From Curvularia sp. ZM96 (lineage: Eukaryota > Ascomycota > Dothideomycetes > Pleosporales > Pleosporaceae), in assembly GCA_022457065.1 (NCBI GenBank), contig JAJGBQ010000003.1, positions 4,774,001-4,838,000 of the forward strand: a stretch of 64,000 nucleotides of DNA. The letters are read 5' to 3'. Shown piece by piece: positions 53,099-64,000 of the stretch. The notes under the pieces were generated by a model that was not told the origin of the DNA, ran no database searches, and saw only the letters and a program-made list of their open reading frames with translations. Positions within the stretch are counted from its first letter, which is position 1. Every line of letters begins with the position of its first letter. The position numbers were made by a program, and so were the translations under genes.

Positions 53099-54979
53099 TC
53101 AGCCGTCATCAATGCCTCCCGCTACCCAGCTGACGGGATGCCAATTGTCCTCGCAAGAGAACACCTTGCCGCCTGAACCATCATGCAGGGCCCGCCCGGA
53201 CGACCACATGCCTAAACCAAACTGTAACACAAAGTCAGCCTACGCGCCACTTCGAACAAGAAGAGCAAAAGAGACTTACAATAGCCATCCCCAGCACGAC
53301 AATGGCGCAGTTGATGATTGTAAAGATTGCCTGTCGCTTTGACGAGAACAACCTTCCATTTACTTTATTGTGCCACAACCAGAGCAACGGAGGAAAGGCA
53401 TCTGCTCGTGTTAGTGAATCGGCCGAACTTCGTTGCTCGCAACAGAATAGCTCGGCAACAACTTACAGCTAAACCAGCTCCCAAAGAGCGCGCCGATCAA
53501 ACCCAGCAACAAGTTGAAGCTTGGGATCGCCTCCGCCAAAATCCAACTTGCTAGCCATGCCCCCGAGCAAATCCCCCACCAGCTGCCCAAGCTTTTCCAA
53601 CTATTCGTATGTACTTCGTCTGTGCCCTTCCACATGCGGAGGTAGATGTACTTGGTAGCCACTGAACCATTGACCACTCCGGCAATGATAATTGTTGGTA
53701 GTGCTATGCCAAAGCAGATCTTGCTGACCAGAGGCGATGCGGAACCGAGAGCGGGTGACGAAACGAGCGGTCCGGCGTAGTAGTATATGACGGCTGAGAT
53801 GAGCAGGTAGAACGACACTGCAATGCCTTGTTCAAAGAAGAGAGCTTTGCGGAAGTCGCGCGGATCCTTGAGTTCGGATGCAAAGGAGAAGAACGCAACA
53901 TGCCCGGCTACAGTGTGTCAGCGGTGATGCTCTTGTTCTCAAGCAAGAGTTATGCACTTACTGTAAGCCAGCACAATGTTCATCACAGGACCTAGGCCTT
54001 TGTCCAGTGGTACATTGGGTCGTATGGCCACCATGTGGTTCATATCTGGCTTCTGGATGCCAATTGCACCCATGGTAATTGTAACACCTATAATAACAGA
54101 GAGGCAAGCTGCAGGCTGGTAAGCTGAACCACCTGTGCTTCTATGCGCGCCTCGACTTACAGAAGATGCTGAAGTAGCTGATATTTTTGAATGTCCTTGG
54201 GAGCCCCAGTAAGAAGGAAACGACCAGTCCAATAACACTAAAGATGATTGTACAAGCACCATGGTTAGTCATTGCGTTCATGGCCACAGCAAACGTCACA
54301 ATGTGCGCGCCCATGATGAATATTAGCACCATCACTTGTCCCACAGCAATCGCTTCGTGAGCGATGCGCCCACTGATGAGCTGTCCGCAGTCGGCATACG
54401 ATTGCACCGATGGATGCGCAAGTTTGAATTCGCCAATCAGATATCCGGTGTACGTGGCGATGATTCCTAGCAAGCATATGCAGAGCATGCCTGGAACGAT
54501 ACCCAGGATCGCTAGAGCTTGAGGGAGTGCTAGGACACCAAGGGACACGTTTTCGGCTAGCATTACTTGGGGTTTTCAGAGTAGGGCAATGAAGTTGGAG
54601 AGGTAGAACTTACGGGTACCTACATTCCTATAGTCTCGGGTCAGCAAAGGCTCATGGAAAGACGGCGGACGCGACAGGCCGCGTCAGGTAGCTTTGGTTC
54701 GACGCCGTGCTTGAAGGCCTTGTTGGACTGGAGAAGGTGTTCCAACACTTACCACCATTGGCACGTTTTGTACTGTACTTCAGCCCCTTCTTCATTACCG
54801 AACACATCGTCCTCCTCCTCTGACCTGGTTTGTGTTTCAACATCTGACACTGCAGATAAAGGTTGCGGCAAGGATTGTTGTTCAATTGCAGTGGCCTGCT
54901 CGACAGCTTGAGCTGCGGTGTGATTGAGGCTTGTGTACGAACGACTGTTAGTCGAACTCGCTGCGCTGAGCTTGGCCAT
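53099..54979 (-). CDS. Amino acid transporter of the AAAP family (Mtr-like)
   Basis: Seven exons: 54979-54753, 54627-54614, 54565-54161, 54108-53962, 53907-53467, 53401-53280 and 53221-53099, for 492 residues. Every phase agrees. Exon 2 is a 14-nt microexon (GAATGTAGGTACCC) that links TCQWW to NVGTLMLAENVSLGVLALPQ. Skipping it breaks the frame. About eleven membrane helices can be read, including LAILGIVPGMLCICLLGIIA, MVLIFIMGAHIVTFAVAMNA and IAVSFYLLISAVIYYYAGPL. The last exon ends GMWSSGRALHDG...VFSCEDNW, typical of the Neurospora Mtr (neutral amino acid permease) group. The N-terminal 75 residues are hydrophilic and acidic. Proton-coupled uptake of neutral or aromatic amino acids is family knowledge; plasma membrane versus vacuole cannot be decided here. 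Confidence 0.9.
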
Positions 54980-55969
54980 TGTCGACGGGTAAATAACTGC
55001 GCCTACGAGGGGTTGGTAAACGGAAGGAAAGTCAAATCTCGTACCAAAGGGACTTTCTTTGTATGCGGAGAGCGGTCTCCCGGGAATTCGAGATTGATAC
55101 CTTCATACTAACTGATAGGTCAAAGATACGGGAACCGTACTTGTCGGCTCCAATACAGGCGCGTGCAATCATGTGCCTTTGAGGAGGTACCGTACCTCCA
55201 ATAGGACATGACGTTTTTCTCCAACATTAGAATGGGTTAACCAAACATATCTTGAGGGATTACTAGCACAGCCGTTTGTGGTCAAGGTTATGGGTAGTGT
55301 ACCATGGAACTTGGAAATATGGATACAGCAGCCAAGAAGATGTTATACTGACACAAAGCTCCATATAAGGTGTATGATAAGGGTTACAGATAGTGTAATA
55401 CTCACGAGAGCAATTGCAAGTAGGCGCCTTCACATTATGTCAAATGCCAATATCTGCTTTTGGCTATGGTTGAAGTTATCCCACGCAGCGTAGATATCAT
55501 TGATACAATTCTATCAGTCAGTAAGAAAGATGAGATAATGTGGCCACTAGCTCTGCTTAACGTGCGCGCATATGCTTTGGTAACTCCAAAGGACGATGGT
55601 TTCCGCTCGCACTATGCACTCTATGATGATTGTAAGAGTGTCAATTTGGAGCATGTTTATTCGACGTCGAATTAGAAATCTTTCATTCAAAGCAGTTCTT
55701 CTTGGAGAGGATCGAGCATGGCTTCGCGGTGTTATATATTAAAGTGTCGCGGAGGAACACCTACCGTAGAACCACCGACGTCATCACGTGGGTTGGCGGA
55801 ACTCGCGCGACGTCAGGTCATCTTTATCAATGCCGCCACTTCCCCAATGCACTTCCCACCAACGTTGCCTCTACCCGCAGAGCCAGAATCCGTAGTCAAC
55901 GTAAGAACTCTCATGTTAGTAGCATTCACAGCCGTTTTAGAAATATGTTGACGCCTCTCGATCAGAGAC
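54980..55969. promoter_or_regulatory. Divergent spacer between transporter and SWIM-RING gene
   Basis: About 1 kb with no supportable gene. It contains the promoters of both flanking genes. CACGTG occurs at about 55785-55790, 180 bp before the SWIM-RING start. Confidence 0.4.
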
Positions 55970-56938
55970 ATGTCGTACCCAACTCGCGCTCAGATAAGAG
56001 GAACGCGCAAACGCAATTTCGCGACCTACGCCGACGATGCGCCCGCCAATTACCAGTTACCCCCCACAACGCCCGGAGGTAGCAAAATAGAAGTAATTGA
56101 TCTCACACAAGATTCCCCCAAGAGAGCGCCCGCTCAGAAAAAGTCCAAGTGCGAGGACGATGCGCCGGTCCAAGAGAAGCGAGCCAGAATGTTCCGCAAG
56201 AAGGCGCCACAAAGCTATCTGACTGTGAAAGAAAGAGCACTCACACAGCGCCTGACGGTACTTTCGCGCGAACGCTGTGGCAGCGACGATGTGCCTGAGG
56301 AAAAGATTACCATCGCTGGTTCGACAGGCAACGTCTATACCGTCTCGATTGGCCTCATTCCGTCCTGCGACTGTCCACACGCCAAGAAGGGAAATCAATG
56401 CAAGCACGTTGTATACGTCATGCTGCGAGTTTTGAAGGCACCAGAGAATATCGCCTACCAGCTAGCTCTTGTTAGTTCTGAGCTGCGTGAGCTCACCAAG
56501 AATGCGCCACCAATCCCAGGAGTTGAGACGAATGGAAAGAATGGCACCGAGCAAGACGGCAACCGAAAACCTATTGAAGGCGAATGTCCCATCTGCTATG
56601 ATGAACTTGATCAAAAAGAAGACATTGTCTACTGCAAGAGTAGTTGTGGAAACAACATACACAGAGTTTGTATGCAGAATTGGATGGCCGCAGCGCGGGG
56701 CAAGGCGACATGTCCGTATTGTCGGGCCAAATGGGAGGCAGACACGGGTTTGGAGGGCAAACTTGGCAAAATAGACACCAAAGGGTTACAGAGGAACGAA
56801 GATGGCTATGTCAATGTCGCTACTCAGTTGGGCCTGTCTGGTGAAAGAGATTACTCTTCATATCACTCATACTGGGTGCGATCGCACCTGGGCTACAGTG
56901 GAAGAAGAAGAGGCTACGAATTCTACTACGATGATTAA
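55970..56938 (+). CDS. SWIM and RING zinc-finger protein, probable E3 ubiquitin ligase
   Basis: Intronless, 322 residues. A SWIM finger (C133-D-C135-PHAKKGNQ-C144-K-H146) precedes a RING finger with C206-PI-C209, C222, C226, H231, C234, then C248-PY-C251. This pairing is typical of ZSWIM2/MEX-type E3 ligases. Residues 42-46 (VIDLT, followed by acidic residues) are a classic SUMO-interaction motif, so a SUMO-directed ubiquitin ligase is an attractive inference. The first 90 residues are basic and disordered, with possible nuclear signals. The C-terminal 60 residues are Tyr/Ser/Gly-rich and end in YEFYYDD. The zinc ligands all appear intact. Confidence 0.88.
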   Translation: MSYPTRAQIRGTRKRNFATYADDAPANYQLPPTTPGGSKIEVIDLTQDSPKRAPAQKKSKCEDDAPVQEKRARMFRKKAPQSYLTVKERALTQRLTVLSRERCGSDDVPEEKITIAGSTGNVYTVSIGLIPSCDCPHAKKGNQCKHVVYVMLRVLKAPENIAYQLALVSSELRELTKNAPPIPGVETNGKNGTEQDGNRKPIEGECPICYDELDQKEDIVYCKSSCGNNIHRVCMQNWMAAARGKATCPYCRAKWEADTGLEGKLGKIDTKGLQRNEDGYVNVATQLGLSGERDYSSYHSYWVRSHLGYSGRRRGYEFYYDD

Positions 56939-59603
56939 GGCTGTGAGGAATGACATCTGTGCTACGGAAGGGAAAAGGAGTTCATTCGGCGTTCAGGACA
57001 GTGATACCCGGCTAGGACAATAGGCATGAGACCTAGGAGATGCTGCAGATATTTGTTCATGGCACATTGCTGTTGTCAGTGTGTTGACAAGTATAGCGTA
57101 CTGTTTAGTTGCAGAACTAGAGAAAGCAAGTTGCTAGCAACCAAACTTTGCAAGTATATCGAACCTTGGGGTTGATCAGCGTGTAGATGCTAATTTGCTA
57201 TACCGTTACAGAGTGAGCTAGTTGAGGAAGTGCTGAATGGATGGTCACAGTGAGCCAAGATTGTGATGGGTTAACCCGAGTCTAGACAGCGTTCTTCAAT
57301 ACAGTATATCGCCGTACTCCTCGTATACTCATACCAAGATGTCTTAAGGTATTTAGTCCATACTTCGTATATCGACTTCAGCATCCCCACTTTACCCAGA
57401 CAACGATCCGACGATGATCCGACGGCGCCCAGTGACGATCCACGCAACTGACGCGTCCCAACCCACCGACACCGATCCCCAGCCCCGGACTCACTAACGT
57501 CATTTTGCAGAATGCGCCCCATACACTACCCACCGATCAACAAAAAGATTGACTTTTCACCACCAGCCACACCAGTGCCTCGCTGATGAACGCAGACCCA
57601 TGACTAGCACCTGTATACGCGTTCTCCGACCCACAGATTCCTTGTCGCCAAAAAGCTTCTTTTGGTGCCATCTTCCGCCGAAATCAACGTGCAATCAAAG
57701 ATGTTCAAAAGGGTTTGCTGCCGAGATGCGGCCGAGGTAACATTATAGACCGGACAGGCATCGGAGATTGAACAGCGAGGCGAGGGGAAGAGACCGTACC
57801 GAAGGAGAAGAAGGAATAAAAGAGAAGTATATCATAGATGATTTATTATGTCTACATCATGGTTTGTTTGTGCAGCGCGGTGCTCAGAGGCCCAACAAAA
57901 CAAGGACCGGGGGTGCATGCAGTCGAGAATGAGAAAAAGACCAATGTCACTCAACAAAGAGTTTAGACCCGCAGCATGAACTGTCTGGGGGAGCAAAGTG
58001 GCAAGGAAGTTTGTGCGGCGCTGAAATCGTAAAGAAAGTGCAGTAGATCATGTACGCTGGAAAGGAAAACAGTACAGACGCCGTATAAAGCGCCGTAAGT
58101 AAGAGCTAGCTACAGTCCACATGTAGGTAAGCAAAGCACGTACTTGGTCTCAGATTCGACGCAGCGAGGTAAAAGAAAAGTGAGTTGAAGCAAAGAGAAC
58201 GAAAGAAGAAGGCAGGTAGACGTGATACATGAACATGACACAATTCATGCAAATAAGACTGCACCTACATACTGTAGGCTGCATGCGCTGCACACGATAT
58301 GCCATTGAAAAAGAAAAAGAAATATTATTACACACAAACACAACATCATCATTGCCGCGCGCAAATTACACAACAAAGTCCACACCATACCACCCAATTA
58401 TCGCGCAAGCCACCCACCCCCATCAGCAAAGCCCACCAAACCACCGCAATCCCCCGCATAGAAATTTCCAATACCCGGGGGGATGCGCCGACTCAGTACA
58501 CAATAATCCCACACCCCGTTGATATCTCCCCTCCGCATGCAAGCTACTCCCCCCACTCCAAAAAAAAGACACCCTCTCGGTCAGACATTCGGACCCCGCC
58601 AACCAACACAACACCCTTCCCTATCCCCCCCAGTCTATCTTTGCCCCGAAAAACTATATACATTATGTATATAATCATAAGCCCGTGCGTGCGCGCGCCT
58701 TTTCTTACATACATATGTAGCTGTGTATGTACAAACATGCATGCATGCACATATATGCATTACCAAACAGATACATCATCTACAAGGAAGAGAGGGCGAA
58801 CAAGAAACAGGCTTAGCGAGGTGGAAAGGGAAGGGGGGGCGAAGTGGTATAGTAGCACGACATTATAGCAAGCATGAGCATGTCACCATTTTTTGGCCCC
58901 TTCCCGCGGCGAGCGCGCGCGCGCGGCTGGGAAATGAAGGTAGTGACTATGTACGGTGCGGGGAGAGGTGATTGGCTGGGGGAGGGGAAATTGCAGTTGG
59001 GGACATGGATGGTAAGGTAAGGGGAGACTAAAAACGGATATTGGACACAGCCTCGTTTCAGATGGCAATAGATCGAAAGACTAGGGTGGTGAGGAAAGGT
59101 CACGTGTAAGCAGAACGACACAGCATCATTTGGAAACATCACTGGGAGCATTGGGACGCCAAGGAAATGAAGTTCTAAGTAAAATTCAAAGGCGAAGAAA
59201 ATGCTAGACGGACTAAATGAGTAACAAGACAAAAAACCGCCATCACCCGATGGTCTTTTTGGCAATACAGTCAAGATGTACAAACATAGGAAAAAGAGGG
59301 TTGGAACAAGTGATGGTCATGAAGACATGTCGCTCGTCGCCGAATACTCGTCCCAAAGACCAAGCGCGACAAACACGGGGTGGGTAGATTGCTGAACGGA
59401 TTGATCGTTTGTGCCAAAAAGGATATATTGTCGAGTATACACGGAAACTGTCTGACCTAGATTTTGCTCTTGATTCGACCACAAAGGAAACCCGCCCATC
59501 GATTCTAGCCCCTGCCTGAGGAGACTTGGTACAATGGACAGACTAGATAGGCAAGAAAATGGGCCAAGTGACCCTACTACACAAACAAAGCATCATTCAA
59601 CGC
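56939..59603. other. Long spacer between convergent genes
   Basis: About 2.7 kb without a convincing gene. Low-complexity tracts include A/CA-rich DNA at 58310-58460, GT/CA and ATGC runs at 58655-58760, and a GC dinucleotide run (GAGCGCGCGCGCGCGGC) at about 58910-58926. The last kilobase is probably 3' UTR of the wall protein. Confidence 0.45.
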
Positions 59604-62012
59604 TTAGTAGGTGGAGTATCCGCCGCCGTAGCTGCCGGCGGGAGCTGGGGTGGGGGTGGAAGCAGACTCGGGGACAGCTGGGCTGGAGGGCTTAGCACCG
59701 TTGCCACCAGCGACGGGGTAACCGTTTCCGTAGTTGCCAGCGGGGGGAGCAGCGCTGGGAGTGGAAGCGGACTCAGGGACAGCGGGAGTGGAAGGCTTAG
59801 CGGCACCGTACTCGCCACCGGCAGGGGCGGAAGGCTTAGCACCAGCGGGGACGGATGGGGAGGCAGCTGGGACCGAGGGGGAGGCAGCTGGGGAAGAGGG
59901 CTTGCCGACAGGGTAGCCGTTTCCGTAGTTGCCAGCAGGAGGAGCAGCGCTGGGGGTAGAGGCACCGGCGGGAACGCTGGAAGAGGGAGTACCGGCAGGT
60001 CCGGTGGCGGTGGCCTTCTCAGAGACAAAGGTGAAGCTGGGGAGGACAGAGGTGGCGCTGCCTACGGGCTGGTAGGGCATGGTGGAGGTCTTGAAGCCAG
60101 TGGGACCAGCGGGGTAGGGGTTGGTGCCGTTGCCGGGAACGGGGTAGATGCCAGTGGGGACAGAGGGCATGCCAGAGGTCTTGTCAGCAGGGACAGCAGG
60201 GCCGGTGGGGTAGCCGTTACCGCCGGCAGGGCCAGCAGGACCAGATGGCTTGGACTCAGAGTCGGCGGGGACATCGCCAGAGGGGGTAGCACCAGGGTAA
60301 CCAGCGGTGACAGTGATGGTCTCCTTGGCGGTCACAGTGACAGTGGTAGGAGCAGCGCAGTCCTCCTCGTCACCACCAGCGGGACCAGTGGGAACAGCGT
60401 TGCCACCAGCAGGTCCAGTGGGGTAGCCGTTACCACCGGCGGGGCCAGATGGGTTGGACTCGGAGTCAGCGGGGACATCACCGGAGGGAGTGGGCTTGAC
60501 AGTGATGTACTTGGTCGAGGTGGAGGTGGAGCTGATGGTGCTGGTGATGTCACCGCCAGCTGGGCCAGTGGGGTAGCCGTTACCGCCAGCAGGTCCAGTT
60601 GGGTAGCCGTTGCCGCCAGCAGGAGCAGAGGGCGAGGCAGAGGTCTTGTCAGCGGGAACAGCAGGGCCGCTGGGGTAGCCGTTGCCACCAGCAGGGCCAG
60701 TGGGCTTAGCTCCGGGAACAGTGACAACGATGGTCTTGTACTGAGTGGAGGTGGAGACAGTGGTGACCTCGGTGGTGACGGGGCGGGCAGTGGTACCGAC
60801 ACCGATGGTGTAGATGAGGGTCTCGGTGTAGGTGTTGGTCACCTCGGAGACGGGGACCTTGCTGGTGACAGCAGTAGGAGTAGGCTTGGGAAGGTCACCC
60901 TCGGGGCAGACGGTGGTGCCAACGGGAACAACGCTGGTAACGACCGTGGTGGACTTGGCAGGGCAGTCAGTGACGGTGGGTGGGCAAGCAGTCTTGGTGA
61001 AGAACTGGGTGCTGTAGATGGTGCTGGTGACCATGTCGCTGACTGGGGTGGAAGAGGCTGGGGAAGAGCCAGTTCCGGTGGGGTAGAGAGGGTAACCAGT
61101 TCCGGCCATGCTGCTGGTGGCAGCCTCAGGGACAACCGGGGAAGGAGAAGAGGGCTTGGCCTGGCCGCCAGTGGGGTAAGCACCGGATGGGTAAGCGGCG
61201 GAGGGGACAGCGCCAGATGGGACAGCAGAGCTCATCGAGACGCCAGCAGGGACGGAAGATGAGGTAGCAGCCTCAGGGACAGCTGGGCTGGAGGGCTTGC
61301 CGGCAGGGTAGCCAGTGCCATAGTTGCCAGCGGGAGGAGCAGCGCTGGGGGTGGTGGCAGCCTCGGGGACAACGGGAGTGGAGGGCTTAGCGGCACCGTA
61401 CTCGCCACCAGCGGGGGGAGAAGGCTTAGCACCAGCGGGGACAGATGGAGAGGCAGCTGGGACAGAGGGAGTGCCAGCGGGGGTGGAGGGCTTGCCAGCA
61501 CCGTACTCACCACCGGCAGGGAGGGAAGGCTTAGCACCAGCTGGGACGGAGGGAGTGCCAGCGGGAGCGGAGGGAGTGCCGGCCGGGGCAGAAGGAGTAC
61601 CAGCTGGGGCAGAGGGAGTGCCAGCGGGAACGGAGGGAGCAGCCGAGGGGGTTTGTCCGCCAACGGGGTAGCCGTTGCCGTAGTTGCCAGCAGGAGGAGC
61701 TGGGCTAGGGGTGGAGGCAGACTCTGGGACAGCTGGGCTGGAGGGCTTAGCACCGCTGCCACCGGCGACGGGGTAGCCGTTTCCGTAGTTACCAGCAGGA
61801 GGAGCTGGGCTGGGAGAGGTGGCGGACTCTGGGACAACTGGGGAGCTGACGGCAGGGCTGCCGGTGCCGACTGGAGGAGCGGGAGCTCCGACTGGGTATG
61901 AGCCGTAGCCGTTGGCGACGGGGTAGTTGCGGCGAGCCATGCGCTGGCTGCGAGCCTCAGCGGCGTCGGCAGCGGCCAGAGCGGCCAGGAAGGCGACAGT
62001 AAGCTTCATCAT
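59604..62012 (-). CDS. Secreted Pro/Ser/Thr/Gly repeat wall protein
   Basis: Intronless as read, 802 residues. Residues 1-18 or so (MKLTVAFLAALAAADAAEA) form a signal peptide. RMARR at 24-28 gives a dibasic Kex2-type site just before NYPVANGY. The rest is built from imperfect repeats: PPAGNYGNGYPV (many copies), AVPESASTPSPAPP-like units, PAGTPSAPAGTPS runs, GPAGGNGYPTG units, and two Thr/Ser/Val-rich stretches (TVTVTAKETITVTAG; STISSTSTSTKYITV). Cysteines are few and central. There is no GPI signal; the end is GSYGGGYSTY. It is likely a heavily O-glycosylated structural or adhesive wall protein. Repeat number may vary between strains. A second Met follows the first directly, so the true start is uncertain by one codon. 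Confidence 0.85.
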   Translation of the reverse strand: MMKLTVAFLAALAAADAAEARSQRMARRNYPVANGYGSYPVGAPAPPVGTGSPAVSSPVVPESATSPSPAPPAGNYGNGYPVAGGSGAKPSSPAVPESASTPSPAPPAGNYGNGYPVGGQTPSAAPSVPAGTPSAPAGTPSAPAGTPSAPAGTPSVPAGAKPSLPAGGEYGAGKPSTPAGTPSVPAASPSVPAGAKPSPPAGGEYGAAKPSTPVVPEAATTPSAAPPAGNYGTGYPAGKPSSPAVPEAATSSSVPAGVSMSSAVPSGAVPSAAYPSGAYPTGGQAKPSSPSPVVPEAATSSMAGTGYPLYPTGTGSSPASSTPVSDMVTSTIYSTQFFTKTACPPTVTDCPAKSTTVVTSVVPVGTTVCPEGDLPKPTPTAVTSKVPVSEVTNTYTETLIYTIGVGTTARPVTTEVTTVSTSTQYKTIVVTVPGAKPTGPAGGNGYPSGPAVPADKTSASPSAPAGGNGYPTGPAGGNGYPTGPAGGDITSTISSTSTSTKYITVKPTPSGDVPADSESNPSGPAGGNGYPTGPAGGNAVPTGPAGGDEEDCAAPTTVTVTAKETITVTAGYPGATPSGDVPADSESKPSGPAGPAGGNGYPTGPAVPADKTSGMPSVPTGIYPVPGNGTNPYPAGPTGFKTSTMPYQPVGSATSVLPSFTFVSEKATATGPAGTPSSSVPAGASTPSAAPPAGNYGNGYPVGKPSSPAASPSVPAASPSVPAGAKPSAPAGGEYGAAKPSTPAVPESASTPSAAPPAGNYGNGYPVAGGNGAKPSSPAVPESASTPTPAPAGSYGGGYSTY

Positions 62013-64000
62013 GATTGCGAAATCAAAAAGTCCTTGCTCTTAACAATGAATGGTCTTGACACGAAAAGAAGGGTGCGAAATGACAATCGGGCGTGGAAGC
62101 GGGGTGAAGATCCAGGAAAGAGTGACTGGATGATTCAAAGAACGTGGCGTCCGAAGACAATGGATAGCGAGTGTGAGAAGGAGTGGTGCCTTGCGGTAGA
62201 GAAGAAATTTCGTCGGGCGGAGGGGAGCAGTATATGAACTTCCCGGGCGTGCATGGCGGGCGGTGGGCCAAGCATAGCGCGGGTTGCTATTGGGAGCGTA
62301 GTCGACAGGCCCCTGGCGGGTGTTAATTTCGTTCAGGAACAGCCGGGGACCGGGGCCAGTAGGCGGGCAGCGTTAGCCAGGCACGCTGTCCAGGGGCTGC
62401 GCCGGCCAGCCACTCAGACACGCCCGCCGCCAACGTCGCCTGCGCCGCCCGCACGCCGTCACCGCTTCGCTCGCCGCCATGACATTGCAAATCAGCGAAG
62501 CCGCCGGGCGACAGCGCACCACGCCGCACCATGCATGGCTGCTCTTCCACTCGCGGATCCAGTGCCTGCCGCACAAGTCAGGCGCCCAGCTGCCTCTACT
62601 CCATCTACTCCATCTTTTTTTGCTCGCCAGCGGCCCCCTTGCCGTCGTGTTTCATGGCGCTTGGCCAGAATAGAAGCCGGCTGCGCGCAGATCCTCCCTG
62701 CCACCACATGCAGGCGGGTACCTCGCAGAATCCCGTAAGGGCCCTGTCGCCGAGCCTACCCAGGGAGCCTGCTCCAGACCCGCGAGCAGAGGCAATTCGG
62801 CCAAGTTCGCACCCTCGGCGCTATTCTCCAGAAGACAATGCCATGCCTTGCACCATCCGCTGCGCCACGGTCGACTTCCGCTATCGTAACTGGCGACGCT
62901 TGGGTCCTGGCCGTCGTGCTTTGACGATAGGCGTGTGGCTCGGGGAACGGGGCATCGGTGGATCGACTCGTCGACGCCTTTGTGCAAGCGCTGGCCATGG
63001 TGCGACGCGCGACCTGCAACCTGCGCCCTGCGCCCACGCCTTCACAAGTCTGCACAAAAGAACCAGCGGCGCCCTCACCGTCTGTTAGCATGAATCGACG
63101 ACGCGCAATCCTCCATTGGCTCGTCATGGGCGTCGCCTCTGCGCCGCGTCGTCATGGGCCATTGCGAATCAACGGCGCGCCAATCGACGGCATCAGTGCT
63201 CACTTACTAGCAGCACCATTCATAGTCTTGCACAGCAGCTTCCTTCCAGCTCCGAGACACGCCCTCGCTATCTTTACCTCGTCGCATAACACACAGCCAC
63301 CGTCGACCGTGGGGTGCCAGTCTCAGGCTGTCGCAAGATGCACAGGTTCCCCTAATTCCCAATCGGGTTCGTCGCTGTCACAGTCGTCGGCATCGGCTTT
63401 TGCGTACCGGTTTGCGATGCCGTAGGGGTCAGGGTGCCTGGGCCCACCAAAGTTGCCTTTTCCGTGCCGGTCCCTGCTGTCTTTCGCAATGCAATGCACC
63501 GGGGACATGGCATGTTCGCTGACAGTCGAGAACATGCACCCCATTGCTCGGAAATGAGGGCGATCCGTCACTGTTTCCACCTCGTTTCTGGTCCGTGTCT
63601 CGATGCACCTGCTCGTCACTGGCTGACCGCCATGTCCTGGTGGGGATTGGTTCTGCAACCGACATGTGGGAAGTAAATGAGGCAATATTGCAGATGAGCA
63701 ACACGAACATTCCAATGGCATTGTCCAAGGAGAATGGGCGAGGCCCGGCAGCTGTCGAATGCGGTGTTGGGATAACGGCAAAGGTGAAGGATGGGTCGAG
63801 GTCCGAGATCGCCAACAGGCAAGAGCGTCGCCGTCGTGTCGTCTTTTCTAGAAGGCGCCCTCGGTCGTTCACGCCAAGCACCAACGGCGGCGCATCTCAA
63901 CCATCACCGCCACACCCCTCTTGCACGAAACAGTACCCCTCTTCTGCCTCATGCCGCCTTGCTCCCCCGCACCACCACTCTCACTCGGTGACGTACGTAC
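62013..64000. promoter_or_regulatory. Upstream region of the wall-protein gene, GC-rich
   Basis: The first 220 bp carry the 5' leader and a possible TATA-like TATATGAA (rightward) around 62231. Further out the sequence is GC-rich with overlapping frames on both strands. A minus-strand frame (63781-63323) ends with an acidic DADDCDSDEPDWELGEPV stretch, but no family can be named. I see no supportable gene before the edge. Confidence 0.4.

Noticed and set aside
59559..61262. 567-codon plus-strand open frame rich in Gly/Ser/Ala
   Set aside because: It is the antisense shadow of the secreted repeat protein, whose signal peptide and regular repeats mark the minus strand as coding.
59604..62012. 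RiPP-like precursor with Kex2-separated repeats
   Set aside because: Only one dibasic site near the N-terminus is visible. The repeats themselves are not separated by KR or RR, so peptide release is unlikely.
63323..63884. Two overlapping minus-strand frames with an acidic end
   Set aside because: No family or splice structure could be supported; the region is GC-rich with open frames on both strands.

Overview
The window is nuclear DNA of a filamentous ascomycete. Short spliceosomal introns (about 46-205 nt) with CTRAC/CTAAT-type branch sites, a HET-NACHT-ankyrin protein, an Ecl1-type regulator, a Zn2Cys6 factor beside an MFS exporter, a DUF6594 protein and an Mtr-like amino acid transporter all point to Pezizomycotina. 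A pleosporalean Dothideomycete is my best guess; that placement is inference from gene style, not a search.

Layout. 0-31 kb is gene-bearing core sequence: a 3'-truncated helix-hairpin-helix protein (minus); a JmjC/zf-4CXXC_R1 chromatin protein (minus) sharing a 481-bp divergent promoter with COQ2 (plus); a small membrane protein (minus); a 1390-residue HET-NACHT-ankyrin NLR-like protein (plus); VPS29 (retromer), HAL2/MET22-type 3'-nucleotidase, ECL1-family regulator, a long coiled-coil protein, and AGX1 (alanine-glyoxylate aminotransferase). Two long non-coding stretches flank ECL1 (about 3.1 kb upstream and 5 kb downstream).

31-51.5 kb is an accessory, AT-richer island. It holds a single-pass surface protein, an intact and a decayed retropepsin-like gene either side of a DUF6594 gene, transposon-derived debris, a broken F-box gene, and a Zn2Cys6 regulator, 14-TM MFS exporter and crippled FAD monooxygenase that look like the remains of a small metabolite/efflux cluster. 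Two copies of a dispersed repeat differ largely by C-to-T and G-to-A changes, and two broken genes carry in-frame TAA codons, consistent with repeat-induced point mutation (RIP), though not proof of it.

51.5-64 kb returns to core content: a nuclear-type peroxiredoxin, a seven-exon AAAP amino acid transporter, a SWIM-RING ubiquitin-ligase candidate, and a large Pro/Ser/Thr/Gly repeat secreted wall protein followed by its GC-rich upstream region.

Gene models were rebuilt by hand from splice signals and frame agreement. The most useful corrections are: a complete Zn2Cys6 motif recovered from a 42-nt exon behind a GC-AG intron; further GC-AG introns in the JmjC gene and (probably) the MFS gene; and microexons of 15 nt in VPS29 and 14 nt in the amino acid transporter. 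No tRNA, rRNA or CRISPR array was recognised.
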